A stretch of 64,000 bases of DNA from Candidatus Omnitrophota bacterium (GTDB taxonomy: Bacteria; Omnitrophota; Gorgyraeia; Velamenicoccales; Velamenicoccaceae): contig DMEU01000004.1 of the NCBI GenBank assembly GCA_003451585.1, positions 123,633 to 187,632 on the forward strand. The letters run 5' to 3'. The translations under genes were made by a program, and so were the position numbers. Positions 1-8,279 of the stretch are shown in pieces. How positions within the stretch are numbered: position 1 is the stretch's first letter; every line of letters begins with the position of its first letter. The notes under the pieces were generated by a model, which ran no database searches, was not told where the DNA came from, and saw nothing but the letters and a program-made list of their open reading frames with translations.

Positions 1-1
1 T

Positions 2-271
2 ACAGAAGGCGGGCGAATTTGTTTTTTGACAGGAGGCGTTAAAGAGGCCCGCGCCTGGGAGATCAGACGCGGCTCGACCGCGGTTGAGGCGGCGCACGTC
101 ATACATTCGGACCTTGCGCGCGGATTTATACGGGCCGAGGTCATGGCGTATGATGCGCTTGTCAAAGCCGGCAATGTGAACCAGGCTAAAAATGAGGGGC
201 TCTTGCGGCAGGAGGGCAAAGAATATATCGTTTGCGACGGCGATGTCATCGAATTTAAATCAGGGGTCTAG
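2..271 (+). CDS. ychF: YchF/OLA1-type nucleotide-binding protein, C-terminal end (5' truncated)
   Basis: Only the last 89 codons are inside the window; the frame is open from base 2 and has no credible start, so the gene enters from the left. The visible part matches the TGS-like C-terminal domain of YchF/OLA1 GTPase-family ATPases: an ARAWEIRRG segment, then AxxIHSDLxRGFIRAEV, and a final GKEYIVCDGDVIEFK. These proteins bind ATP and ribosomes and take part in stress and translation-linked regulation. The P-loop domain is off the window. The stop is 2 bases before the purH start. Confidence 0.88.
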   Translation, partial: TEGGRICFLTGGVKEARAWEIRRGSTAVEAAHVIHSDLARGFIRAEVMAYDALVKAGNVNQAKNEGLLRQEGKEYIVCDGDVIEFKSGV

Positions 272-273
272 CA

Positions 274-1839
274 ATGTTAAAAATTAAGCGTGCTTTGATA
301 AGTGTTTCGGATAAAACAGGGATCGTGGAATTAGCGGGGGTCTTGAATTCTTTCGGCGTCGAGATCATTTCTACCGGAGGTACTGCGCGCGCTTTGAAGA
401 GCGCGGGCCTTCCGGTCATAGAGATGTCAGATTATACCGGATTCCCTGAAATGCTCGATGGCAGGGTAAAGACACTTCACCCTAAGATACACGGCGGGCT
501 TCTTTCCCTGCGCGATGACCCTGAACATATGAAGCAGATAGGTGGGCAGCAAATAGGCCTTATTGATATGGTAGTTGTCAACCTTTACCCCTTTGAGGAG
601 ACGGTGGAAAGGGCCGGCGTTGCGTTGAGTGAGGCTGTTGAAAATATAGATATCGGCGGACCGTCCATGTTGCGGTCGGCGGCCAAAAATTATAAGTCGG
701 TGGCTGTTGTCCCGGACGCGAAGTTTTACGGGCGCGTCATCGCGGAATTAAAAGAAAATGACGGATGTCTTTCCGAAAGCACGCTTGAAGGCCTGGCATT
801 GGAGGTTTTTAAGAGAACATCCAGATATGACTCCGCCATAGCCGGTTACCTGTCCGGGGAATTGAAAGGCCTGGGGGGTGAAGCCTTCCCTCCGGAGGCA
901 TTGTCGCTGGACCTCAAACTTGTTTCATCTCTGCGTTACGGTGAAAACCCTCACCAGAAGGCCGGCCTTTACAGGGTCCTTAAGACGCAGGCGCCATCAT
1001 TGATATCCGCCAGGCAGCTTCATGGTAAAGAGCTTTCTTTCAACAATTATCTTGATCTGAACGCGGCCTTCCAGATCGTGCGCGAGTTTACAAGGCCGGC
1101 CGCCTGCATCATCAAGCATACGAATCCGACCGGTGTGGCTGAAGGCAGTTCTCTAGTCCGCGCATATAAGGCCGCCTGGCAGACGGATAGTTTGTCCGCC
1201 TTCGGGGGTATTATCGGTTTAAATCGCAGGGTTGACCTCGCCACAGCTAAGCTGATCATAAAAAGCGGTTTTATGGAATGTGTGCTCGCGCCAGGGTATG
1301 AGCCTGGGGCCCTGGGGATGCTGCAAGGCAGAAAAAATTTGCGGCTTTTAGAAGTTGTCTTTTCTCCGGCCGGCGACACAATAGAACTGGATATCAAAAA
1401 AATAGACGGAGGCGCGCTGGTCCAGGAGAAGGACGCGCGGGATTTCAATAAAGATGACATCAAGTTCGTCACAAAAAAGAGGCCCACAAAGAAACAGATA
1501 GAAGAGTTGCTTTTTGCGTGGAAAGTCGTAAAACACGTAAAGTCCAATGCTATTGTCCTGGCAAGATCGTCTGCGACAATAGGCATAGGCATGGGGCAGA
1601 CAAGCCGCGTAGATTCTGTTTTTATGGCTGTAAAGCGCGCCGGGAAACGGTCCAAAGGCGCGGTAATGGCAAGCGACGCCTTCTTTCCGAAGGCAGACAA
1701 CATAGCATTGGCCAAGAAGGCAGGCGTAAGGGCTATCATACAGCCCGGAGGTTCTATAGCAGACGCGGAAGTGGTCTCTGCCGCCAACCGTGCCGGTATA
1801 TCTATGGTATTTACCGGGTTCAGACACTTCAAACATTGA
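274..1839 (+). CDS. purH: Bifunctional AICAR formyltransferase / IMP cyclohydrolase
   Basis: PurH performs the last two steps of IMP synthesis: it formylates AICAR with 10-formyl-THF and closes the purine ring. The 521-aa length is normal for the family. The N-terminal MGS-like cyclohydrolase domain shows the STGGTARAL loop and GRVKTLHPKIHGG. The transformylase domain shows RYGENPHQ, KHTNPTG near the middle and a typical GFRHF C-terminus. The folate genes folC and folE follow within 5 kb, which fits the cofactor need of this enzyme, while purC lies far away at 59.3 kb. A 261-codon antisense frame inside the gene is a shadow. Confidence 0.97.
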   Translation: MLKIKRALISVSDKTGIVELAGVLNSFGVEIISTGGTARALKSAGLPVIEMSDYTGFPEMLDGRVKTLHPKIHGGLLSLRDDPEHMKQIGGQQIGLIDMVVVNLYPFEETVERAGVALSEAVENIDIGGPSMLRSAAKNYKSVAVVPDAKFYGRVIAELKENDGCLSESTLEGLALEVFKRTSRYDSAIAGYLSGELKGLGGEAFPPEALSLDLKLVSSLRYGENPHQKAGLYRVLKTQAPSLISARQLHGKELSFNNYLDLNAAFQIVREFTRPAACIIKHTNPTGVAEGSSLVRAYKAAWQTDSLSAFGGIIGLNRRVDLATAKLIIKSGFMECVLAPGYEPGALGMLQGRKNLRLLEVVFSPAGDTIELDIKKIDGGALVQEKDARDFNKDDIKFVTKKRPTKKQIEELLFAWKVVKHVKSNAIVLARSSATIGIGMGQTSRVDSVFMAVKRAGKRSKGAVMASDAFFPKADNIALAKKAGVRAIIQPGGSIADAEVVSAANRAGISMVFTGFRHFKH

Positions 1840-1868
1840 TTCCTTGAGCCTTAACTTGTGACTTTTCT

Positions 1869-3248
1869 ATGACCTACGAAGAAGCCATAGTTTACTTAGA
1901 GTCTTTCATCAATTATGAGAGAAAGACACAGTACCACTACAAGACAGCTTTTAAATTGGAGAGGATGGACAAGTTCCTTTCCAACCTGGCTGATCCTGAG
2001 CGCGGTATGCAGGTCATCCACGTAGCCGGCACCAAGGGCAAAGGATCGACCGCTTGTTTTATCGCCTCGATATTAAAAGAAATGGGTTTTCGCGTAGGGC
2101 TCTATACCTCGCCGCACCTGTTGGATTTCAGGGAAAGGATACGCATCCTAGACACTAGGAACATAGCCGAAGAAAAGGCCCCTTTTCCTGGAATGATATT
2201 AAAGAATGATTTCGCTGATATCTTAGAAAGCATAAGGCCACAGATAGAATTTTTCCGCAAGTCTTTTCAGAATTTCGGTAATTTGAGTTTTTTTGAGATC
2301 CTGACCGGGTTAGCGCTCGTCTATTTTAAGGAAAAAAATGTCGATTTCGTTGTTTTAGAGACAGGGCTGGGCGGGAGGTTCGATGCGACAAACGCGGTGA
2401 GTTCGAGTGTTTCCGTTATTACGCCTGTAAGTTACGACCATGAGCATATCCTGGGAAATACATTATCCGAGATCGCCTTTGAGAAGGCGGGTATCATTAA
2501 AAGCACCAATAAAAGGACAGATGACGGTTTTTCCGTCTGTGTGGCCGCCATTCAGAATAAAGAGACAGGCGAGGTCATAAAAAGGCGCGCTAAAGCGGAA
2601 GGGGCCGTTGTATTTGAGTTGGAGCGTGATTTTTGTTTTAAAAGGCTGGAAGGGGATCTTTTCGGCCAGGAATTTTTCTATCAGGGGCTTAACAACGACC
2701 CGTATTTTTTAAAGACCAGGATGCTGGGCCTGCATCAGCTGACAAATGCTTCTTTGGCGATAGCCGCCTGCGAGGCGCTATCGCTGTTTGGTACGAAGGT
2801 AAATAGCGAGAGTGTGTCTAAGGGCATCTGGAGCGCGTTTTGGCCGGGCCGTCTTGAGATCGTGCGCACTAAGCCTTTTATCATTTTAGACGGCGCGCAT
2901 AACGGCGATTCCGCCGGGCGCCTTGCGCGTTTTTTGGAAAAAGAATTTAAAGGTTTCAAGAAAAGGCTTATATTCGGGTCTTCAGAAGACAAGGATCTAA
3001 AGGGGATAATTTCGCAGCTCGACCACGTAGCCGATAGGATCATCCTTACGCGTGCCGATAACCCGCGTGCGGCCGATCCCGACAAGTCGCTTTTGCCTTA
3101 TTTCAGCAAGAATATACCAGCTGTGACGCATTCTGTAGAGGAGGCCTTGGACCTTTTGAACAAGGAATTGGGCCAGGATGAGGTGGCTGTCATAACGGGT
3201 TCTTTGTTCGTCGTAGGCGAGGCCAGGAATCTATGGAGAAGATTTTGA
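1869..3248 (+). CDS. folC: Folylpolyglutamate synthase / dihydrofolate synthase
   Basis: FolC attaches glutamate to dihydropteroate and to reduced folates, keeping folates in the cell. The 459-aa protein has the Mur-ligase-like P-loop VAGTKGKGST near residue 51, the LYTSPHL segment, ETGLGGRFDATN near residue 165 and SYDHEHILG. The C-terminal half shows LDGAHN and a late GSLFVVGEAR motif. No good Shine-Dalgarno precedes the ATG, so the exact start is less certain than the gene. The 3' end overlaps mnmE by 16 bases, which suggests translational coupling. Confidence 0.95.
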   Translation: MTYEEAIVYLESFINYERKTQYHYKTAFKLERMDKFLSNLADPERGMQVIHVAGTKGKGSTACFIASILKEMGFRVGLYTSPHLLDFRERIRILDTRNIAEEKAPFPGMILKNDFADILESIRPQIEFFRKSFQNFGNLSFFEILTGLALVYFKEKNVDFVVLETGLGGRFDATNAVSSSVSVITPVSYDHEHILGNTLSEIAFEKAGIIKSTNKRTDDGFSVCVAAIQNKETGEVIKRRAKAEGAVVFELERDFCFKRLEGDLFGQEFFYQGLNNDPYFLKTRMLGLHQLTNASLAIAACEALSLFGTKVNSESVSKGIWSAFWPGRLEIVRTKPFIILDGAHNGDSAGRLARFLEKEFKGFKKRLIFGSSEDKDLKGIISQLDHVADRIILTRADNPRAADPDKSLLPYFSKNIPAVTHSVEEALDLLNKELGQDEVAVITGSLFVVGEARNLWRRF

Positions 3249-4636
3249 CAGAGTCTGCTACTATAGCGGCTATAGCTACGCCTTTTGGCGAAGGCGCTGT
3301 AGGCATCGTGCGTTTGAGCGGGCCGCAAGCCGTTGATATCGCAGGCAAAGTGTTCCGCGCCAAGAGTAAAAAGCCTTTTACGTCGCAGAAAAGTTTTTCT
3401 TTTCGTTACGGGTGGATAGTCAAAGACAGCGGTGAGGCGCTTGATGAGGTGATCGTTTCTTTGATGCGCGCTCCAAAAAGTTATACGCGCGAAGATGTCG
3501 TGGAGATCAATTCTCACGGCGGTCCTTGCGCCCTTTCAGGTATCCTTGAACTTGTTTGTGCTGCCGGAGCGCGGATAGCCGGGCCGGGGGAATTTACAAA
3601 ACGCGCTTTTTTAAACGGGCGCCTTGATCTGGCCCAGGCTGAGGCCGTGCTCGATGTTATCCAGGCGAAGAGCGAGCTGGCCCGGAAAAATAGCCTCTCT
3701 CAATTATCGGGGGAGGTTTCAAGGCGCGTAGGTGAGTTGCGCGCTGACATTTTAGGGTTGCTGGCGGATATGGAGGCCGGCATTGATTTTAGCGAAGATG
3801 ATGTTGCCGCCGTGGATATCCCAGCCTATTGTAACAGGCTTGATGGCATATGTTTGAAATTGGGTTTTATGCTCGAACATAGTTTTAAGGGCCGCATGAT
3901 CCGCGAAGGCTTGAAGGCCGTCATTTATGGCAGGCCTAATGTCGGGAAATCCTCGCTTCTTAATGCGGTTTTAAAGGAAGAACGCGCGATAGTAACTTCT
4001 ATAGCCGGCACGACGCGCGATACCGTCGAGGAGTTTATCAATATAAAGGGGCTTGCGGTCCGTCTTATCGACACTGCCGGTATCTTAGAGCATCGTGACG
4101 ATATAGAGAAAGAGGCCCTTGGCAGGACGAAAAGGGCCTTGGAGACGAGTGATGTGGTCATCTTTGTCTTAGATGGCAGTTCGCCCTTGACTAAGGAGGA
4201 TAGAGAGCTGGCCGCGCATATCGCCGGCAAAAGGACGATCGTTGTTATAAATAAATGCGACCTCACGGAAGGTATAGATAAAAGTGAAGTAGCAAGCATC
4301 TTTTCCCAGGAACCGTTATGCGTTTCAGCGCAAAGCGGAGCTCATATACATGAGTTGGAAGATTTGGTCTATAAGAGTGTTTTCCCGGCTAAAGGGGTAG
4401 GGACCGGAGTGTTCCAGGAAGGTGCTTTGGTGTCTAATGCCAGGCATATTGAGATCTTAAAGTCCGCGCAGCGATCTTTAGAGCAGGCGAGATCGACTAT
4501 CGCAGAAGGCCTGTCCTGTGAATTTGCCTCACCCGAAGTAAAGAATGCCTTAGACAGCCTCGGTATGCTTACAGGGGAAGTATTTAGCGATGGGCTATTG
4601 GATGAGATCTTCTCAAAATTCTGTATAGGGAAGTGA
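3233..4636 (+). CDS. mnmE: tRNA uridine-5-carboxymethylaminomethyl modification GTPase MnmE
   Basis: MnmE works with MnmG to modify the wobble uridine of several tRNAs using a folate one-carbon unit and GTP hydrolysis. The 467-aa protein has the folate-binding N-terminal domain (ATPFGEGAVGIVRLSG), then a GTPase domain with GRPNVGKSS (G1), a GTTRD loop, DTAG (G3) and NKCD (G4). It ends in CIGK, the catalytic C-terminal signature. Its partner mnmG is not in this window. The start lies within the end of folC. Confidence 0.97.
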   Translation: MEKILTESATIAAIATPFGEGAVGIVRLSGPQAVDIAGKVFRAKSKKPFTSQKSFSFRYGWIVKDSGEALDEVIVSLMRAPKSYTREDVVEINSHGGPCALSGILELVCAAGARIAGPGEFTKRAFLNGRLDLAQAEAVLDVIQAKSELARKNSLSQLSGEVSRRVGELRADILGLLADMEAGIDFSEDDVAAVDIPAYCNRLDGICLKLGFMLEHSFKGRMIREGLKAVIYGRPNVGKSSLLNAVLKEERAIVTSIAGTTRDTVEEFINIKGLAVRLIDTAGILEHRDDIEKEALGRTKRALETSDVVIFVLDGSSPLTKEDRELAAHIAGKRTIVVINKCDLTEGIDKSEVASIFSQEPLCVSAQSGAHIHELEDLVYKSVFPAKGVGTGVFQEGALVSNARHIEILKSAQRSLEQARSTIAEGLSCEFASPEVKNALDSLGMLTGEVFSDGLLDEIFSKFCIGK

Positions 4637-4678
4637 TAGAATCCAGAGGTCCTAGGACAGGGAAGGTAATTTTACCAA

Positions 4679-5257
4679 ATGAATAAGAAAAGAGGAGATA
4701 TGGACAAGAATAAGATAAAGAAGGCGATGTCTATGATATTGGAGGCGGTAGGCGAGGACCCGAAGAGAAAAGACCTCGTAGATACACCTGACCGCGTGGC
4801 AGAGATGTACGAGGAGATACTGGCGGGCATGCCGTTGGACCCGGAGAAAGAATTAGAGGTCGTGTTAGAACACAAGCATGAAGAGATAGTGTTGTTGAAG
4901 GGCATACCGTTATATTCCATGTGCGAACATCACCTCTTGCCTTTTATCGGGCGCGCACACGTTGCTTATATCCCCAAAGGCGGACGTGTCACAGGATTGA
5001 GCAAGATCGCCCGTGTAGTGGAGATACTCTCAAAGCGACTGCAGGTCCAGGAGCGGCTCACTACGCAGATCGCCGATATAATAATGAGCAAGCTCAAACC
5101 TTTGGGTGTTATGGTTGTCATTGAAGCAGAGCATCTTTGCATGAGCATGCGGGGGGTCAAGAAGCCGGGCATAATGACTATAACGAGCGCAGTGCGGGGG
5201 ATATTCAAGGAAAACGAGAAGACGCGTTCCGAGACCCTGGCTCTTATGAAAGGATAG
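4679..5257 (+). CDS. folE: GTP cyclohydrolase I
   Basis: FolE opens the imidazole ring of GTP to form dihydroneopterin triphosphate, the first step of folate and pterin synthesis. Zinc and active-site motifs are present: CEHHLLPF (zinc Cys and His), GRAHVAYIPKGG, LQVQERLT and a late zinc Cys in AEHLCMSMRG. The first ATG (4679) gives 192 aa. A second in-frame ATG at 4700 sits only 2 bases after AGAGGAG, so either could be used. It lies in a folate/purine neighbourhood with purH and folC. Confidence 0.95.
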   Translation: MNKKRGDMDKNKIKKAMSMILEAVGEDPKRKDLVDTPDRVAEMYEEILAGMPLDPEKELEVVLEHKHEEIVLLKGIPLYSMCEHHLLPFIGRAHVAYIPKGGRVTGLSKIARVVEILSKRLQVQERLTTQIADIIMSKLKPLGVMVVIEAEHLCMSMRGVKKPGIMTITSAVRGIFKENEKTRSETLALMKG

Positions 5258-5263
5258 GGGGAG

Positions 5264-5704
5264 ATGGAGTACACAAAAGGGCAGGTAGGGCGGGTCTTTG
5301 TATTGAAGTTCAAAGACGACGATATACTTCTTGATGGGATCATCACGCTGGCTAAAAAGGAAAAGATAAAAAGTGCGGTTTTTTTATTTATCGGGGCTTT
5401 GAAAAAAGGCCATCTGGTGACCGGGCCCAAAAAGCCCGTGATACCACCTGAAGCCAATTGGGTTGTTTTCCGCGACGGGTGGGAAGTCATGGGCACGGGT
5501 ACGATATTTGCGAATAAAAGCGCGCCGCAGGTACATATCCATGCCACCATGGGAAAAAAAGACAAAATGCTGACCGGTTGCGTACGCAAGGATTCAAAGG
5601 TATTTCTTGTAGTAGAGGCGGTCATTTTTGAGCTCAAGGGCGTTAAGGCGGCAAAAAGCCTGGACCCTAAAACAGGCCTTAATCTTTTAAGGATCCTTAA
5701 CTAA
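5264..5704 (+). CDS. PPC/DUF296-domain protein
   Basis: This 146-aa protein resembles the PPC (DUF296) domain found in plant AT-hook proteins and as a stand-alone protein in bacteria and archaea. Supporting features are the early GRVFVLKFKDDD segment, a central AVFLFIGALKKG strand, and QVHIHATMGKKD with the paired histidines typical of the family. There is no AT-hook, so DNA binding cannot be claimed. Biochemical function of the bacterial single-domain proteins is not settled. It follows folE by 6 bases and is probably in the same operon; GGGGGAG precedes the ATG. Confidence 0.8.
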   Translation: MEYTKGQVGRVFVLKFKDDDILLDGIITLAKKEKIKSAVFLFIGALKKGHLVTGPKKPVIPPEANWVVFRDGWEVMGTGTIFANKSAPQVHIHATMGKKDKMLTGCVRKDSKVFLVVEAVIFELKGVKAAKSLDPKTGLNLLRILN

Positions 5705-5715
5705 GGAGGACAGAT

Positions 5716-5994
5716 ATGCCTATCAAGACCGTTGAAATGATATGCCTGCCTTGTAATAAATGTGAGGGGGTCGAGGTAAAGGTGCGTGAGATGATCAGGA
5801 ATATTGAGATGATCAATCGCATAAAGATCCTGTTTGAATTCAAGCACACAAAAACGCTTCAGGATATTACGCGCTACAGCCTTAATCCTTCTCAAACCCC
5901 GGCCATTCTTATCAACGGTAATGTCGAATGCGCAGGCAAGGTGGATTTTATCCTGTTTAAGAGAAGGCTTGAGGCAATTCAAAAGTCTTGTTAA
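5716..5994 (+). CDS. Small thioredoxin-fold-like protein
   Basis: A 92-aa protein behind a strong ribosome site (AAGGAGG). A cysteine cluster CLPCNKC lies at residues 10-16 after a short beta-strand, and a QTPAILINGNV segment near residue 66 looks like the cis-Pro loop region of small thioredoxin-like (redox-disulfide) proteins. A further Cys follows at about residue 75 and one at the C-terminus. This suggests a redox or metal-handling role, but the family is assigned only by motif spacing. It lies 11 bases after the PPC-domain gene. Confidence 0.55.
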   Translation: MPIKTVEMICLPCNKCEGVEVKVREMIRNIEMINRIKILFEFKHTKTLQDITRYSLNPSQTPAILINGNVECAGKVDFILFKRRLEAIQKSC

Positions 5995-6024
5995 ATAACT
6001 AATATTGATGAGGAGGGAGTAAAA

Positions 6025-6669
6025 ATGAACAAAAGATTTTTAGTTTTAGCGGGCATCGTCCTTTTAAGCAGCCTGTCTTCCGGGTGCGCGATGATGGATA
6101 AGGCCAGGAGGGCGGATCAGTTGGAAAAAGACCTGGCGGATTGTCGCAGCAGGCTGGAGACCGTAGTGGAAGAAAAGGATTCGGAGTTAGAGCGGGCAAG
6201 GAAGGAATTGATGCGCACTTTAGGGAAAGAGCTCGGCGAATATAAGGCGAAGCTTGAAATGACGGAGCGCGGGCTTGTCATAACCTTTTTAGCGGAGATC
6301 TTTTTTGATTCCGGTAAAGACACTATCCTGGCCGATGGCCGGCCGGTATTGCATAAGGTGGCGGATGTCCTTAATAAGAACGTGCCTGATTCAAATGTAG
6401 CTATAGAGGGCCATACGGATACCGACCCGATCAAATATTCCGGCTGGAAGTCTAATTGGGAGCTGTCAGCGGCAAGGGCCCTTGCGGTCTTGCATTATTT
6501 TATCGATGATGGCAGTGTCGCCCCTGAAAGGCTTTCTATCGGCGGGTACGGCCAATATCGTTCTGTTGCGCCCAACGATACCGTCCAGAACAAGAGAAAG
6601 AACAGGCGCGTGGAGATCATCATCCTGCCGCCGGGGTTGAAAAAAGCTAAGGCGGAGGTTGAGGTCTGA
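6025..6669 (+). CDS. OmpA-family lipoprotein (peptidoglycan-associated)
   Basis: A 214-aa protein with a lipoprotein signal peptide whose lipobox LSSGC places the modified Cys at about residue 21. A charged coiled-coil stretch follows (about residues 30-75), then an OmpA C-terminal domain with FFDSGKDTI, IEGHTDTDPI and SAARALAVLHYF, and a C-terminal NRRVEIII. Such domains bind peptidoglycan and tie the outer membrane to the cell wall. A strong AGGAGGG ribosome site precedes the ATG. The stop overlaps the proposed CTG start of the next gene. Confidence 0.93.
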   Translation: MNKRFLVLAGIVLLSSLSSGCAMMDKARRADQLEKDLADCRSRLETVVEEKDSELERARKELMRTLGKELGEYKAKLEMTERGLVITFLAEIFFDSGKDTILADGRPVLHKVADVLNKNVPDSNVAIEGHTDTDPIKYSGWKSNWELSAARALAVLHYFIDDGSVAPERLSIGGYGQYRSVAPNDTVQNKRKNRRVEIIILPPGLKKAKAEVEV

Positions 6670-7544
6670 AGAAAGTCCTGGTAAGGCTGTTCGTTGTTTT
6701 GTTTGCGGTCGAATTGGTCCTGCGTATTACAGGCGCATCGTATTATTTTCTGCAGACGCACAGCTTTTCGCAAAACAGAAAAAGCAGGATAAGGATATTG
6801 TGCCTGGGTGAATCTACGACTTTTGGCTGGATGGTAAGACGAGGAGTAGATTATCCGAGCCAGCTGAATAAATTATTGGAATCAAAGTATCCCGGCAGGT
6901 TCATCGTTTATAACAGGGGCCGCCCAGGCACGACATCCGCAAAGATACTATTTTCCATGGATAGGTTCATGGAGGGGATCAAGCCGGATATTATTATCCT
7001 GCTTTGCGGTGCTAACGAATATAACCCCAGATTGAGCGTTATCCCTTTAGGCAGGTTGAGCTCTTTTTGGGGGAATTTGTTTATCGCCTTTTCTGGCTAT
7101 TTGCAAGACTTGAAAATATATAAGATGTCCGTCGCTTTGATCGATCACCTGAGATATGAGGCAAGGTGGGGTTGCGCGATCAGGCCGAAAAAAGGCCTTT
7201 GCCCGGAGTTCGATGAAGGCATGAGGGCATTATTAAGAGAGCGGTATCTTGAGAACCTTGCCGCCATAGCAGATAAGGGACGCGTTAAAGGGGCTGCGGT
7301 AGTATACAGTACATATTTATGGCCCTGGGTGAATTATCAGGATATAAAGGATGCCGCGCAAAAGAACGGCGTGGTATTGACTGATCAGGTGGAGATGCTT
7401 AAGCGTTCAGGCGCGCCGATCTCGAAGGTCATGAGCGAAGATGGTTTCCATCCGAATGTTTTAGGTTACGAGTTTATGGCCTGGTCTTTGCTGCGGACAT
7501 TGGAGGAGATGCCGGCCTTCTTGCGGTATACGCAAGACAGGTGA
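6666..7544 (+). CDS. Membrane-anchored SGNH/GDSL-type hydrolase
   Basis: The protein shows SGNH esterase blocks: CLGESTTFGW (block I, nucleophile Ser), NRGRPGTTS (block II Gly), LLCGANEYNP (block III Asn) and EDGFHPNVLGY (block V Asp/His). The frame is open back to 6663 but lacks ATG, GTG or TTG until 6699, which would cut into the hydrophobic N-terminus. A CTG at 6666 sits 7 bases after GGAGG, overlaps the previous stop as CTGA, and gives a 292-aa protein starting with a Lys-Lys signal anchor. I infer CTG as the start. The substrate is unknown; cell-surface acyl or glycan esters are usual. Confidence 0.75.
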   Translation: MKKVLVRLFVVLFAVELVLRITGASYYFLQTHSFSQNRKSRIRILCLGESTTFGWMVRRGVDYPSQLNKLLESKYPGRFIVYNRGRPGTTSAKILFSMDRFMEGIKPDIIILLCGANEYNPRLSVIPLGRLSSFWGNLFIAFSGYLQDLKIYKMSVALIDHLRYEARWGCAIRPKKGLCPEFDEGMRALLRERYLENLAAIADKGRVKGAAVVYSTYLWPWVNYQDIKDAAQKNGVVLTDQVEMLKRSGAPISKVMSEDGFHPNVLGYEFMAWSLLRTLEEMPAFLRYTQDR

Positions 7545-7560
7545 ATTGTGCGAGAGAGTT

Positions 7561-7582
7561 AAAAAGGGGACAGGCTACTTTT
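7561..7582 (+). repeat. Left inverted end of the RAYT unit
   Basis: This 22-base end pairs with 8254-8276 as an inverted repeat; the only difference is one base near the inner edge. It follows the SGNH hydrolase stop by 16 bases. Confidence 0.85.
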
Positions 7583-8240
7583 ATTTTATTGTTTTTGGTC
7601 TGCCAATTGACCGAACAGTAGATTCTAAACCCAATTGTTTGCATATGGCCGATTGCCATTCAGTATCTCCGTATGGTGATTGGCGTTTTATGCTTTGGCG
7701 TATTTTTTCAAGATTTTCTTCTGCACCATAGTTGACATACTTATTCCAATTATCAGGTAACTCTATAGGAGCTTTGTTAATTAAACGGCGTTTGTTTTCG
7801 CCGAGCATTTCTCCATGAGAAGACCACCTCCAACCCTCAGCCGATTTTACTAATTTACTTCTTACGGGATTAGCTTCTGCATAGCGCAGTACCGTTATTA
7901 AATGCGCGTCATTTTGTATGATAAAACTCTTAAATCTTCCTTGCCATATATGACCAGTTGTTCCGTAATGTTTATGATAACGGCGCACGTGGCTTGTCAT
8001 TAACCATTGCATCCATTTGCTTAAGTCTTCTGCTTTATTGGGCATTACCACGAGGTGAAAATGGTTAGGCATTAAACAATAAGCAAAGATTTTGATAGGA
8101 TATTGTTTTTTTGCTTCTATCATCAAATTAAGGAAAGCCTGATAATCTTGTTGTTTGTGGAAAATTTTATTTTTATTATTTCCACGGTTGAGGATGTGAT
8201 AAATAAAGTTATCGACTAAACCTCTTGCAATCCTTGGCAT
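7581..8240 (-). CDS. REP-associated tyrosine transposase (RAYT, Y1_Tnp family)
   Basis: This is a 219-aa HUH/Y1 single-strand transposase of the IS200-like RAYT group. It starts with MPRIARG, has YHILNRGNNK near residue 14, the metal-binding PNHFHLVV motif (HxH), and GHIWQGRFKS further on; a conserved Tyr lies in LRYAEANPVRS. The ATG at 8240 is preferred over an upstream TTG at 8255 because the family normally begins with this MPR segment. These enzymes act on short palindromic REP-like sequences by single-strand cleavage. It appears intact and is the only gene of the unit. Confidence 0.9.
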   Translation of the reverse strand: MPRIARGLVDNFIYHILNRGNNKNKIFHKQQDYQAFLNLMIEAKKQYPIKIFAYCLMPNHFHLVVMPNKAEDLSKWMQWLMTSHVRRYHKHYGTTGHIWQGRFKSFIIQNDAHLITVLRYAEANPVRSKLVKSAEGWRWSSHGEMLGENKRRLINKAPIELPDNWNKYVNYGAEENLEKIRQSIKRQSPYGDTEWQSAICKQLGLESTVRSIGRPKTIK

Positions 8241-8253
8241 AATAGAATGCTCC

Positions 8254-8276
8254 AAAAAGTAGCCTGTCCCCTTTTT
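8254..8276 (-). repeat. Right inverted end of the RAYT unit
   Basis: This 23-base end is the inverted partner of 7561-7582. It contains GTAGCCTGTCCCC flanked by A- and T-runs and lies 3 bases from the end of comM, so the insertion point is right at the comM stop. Confidence 0.85.
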
Positions 8277-8279
8277 GCT

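Larger units (their letters stand above)
7561..8276. mobile_element. RAYT/IS200-like transposable unit with inverted ends
   Basis: The unit is bounded by inverted repeats at 7561-7582 and 8254-8276 that match at 22 of 23 positions. Each end is an A-run, then GGGGACAGGCTAC, then a T-run; read the other way it starts GTAGCCTGTCCCC. GTAG beside a REP-like motif is the tetranucleotide recognised by the E. coli REP-associated transposase. Between the ends is one transposase gene on the - strand. The unit is visibly more AT-rich than its neighbours and sits between an SGNH hydrolase and comM without disrupting either. Confidence 0.8.

Noticed and set aside
1047..1832. A 261-codon open frame on the - strand inside purH
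   Set aside because: It is fully antisense to an intact purH with all motifs and has no recognisable domain or ribosome site.
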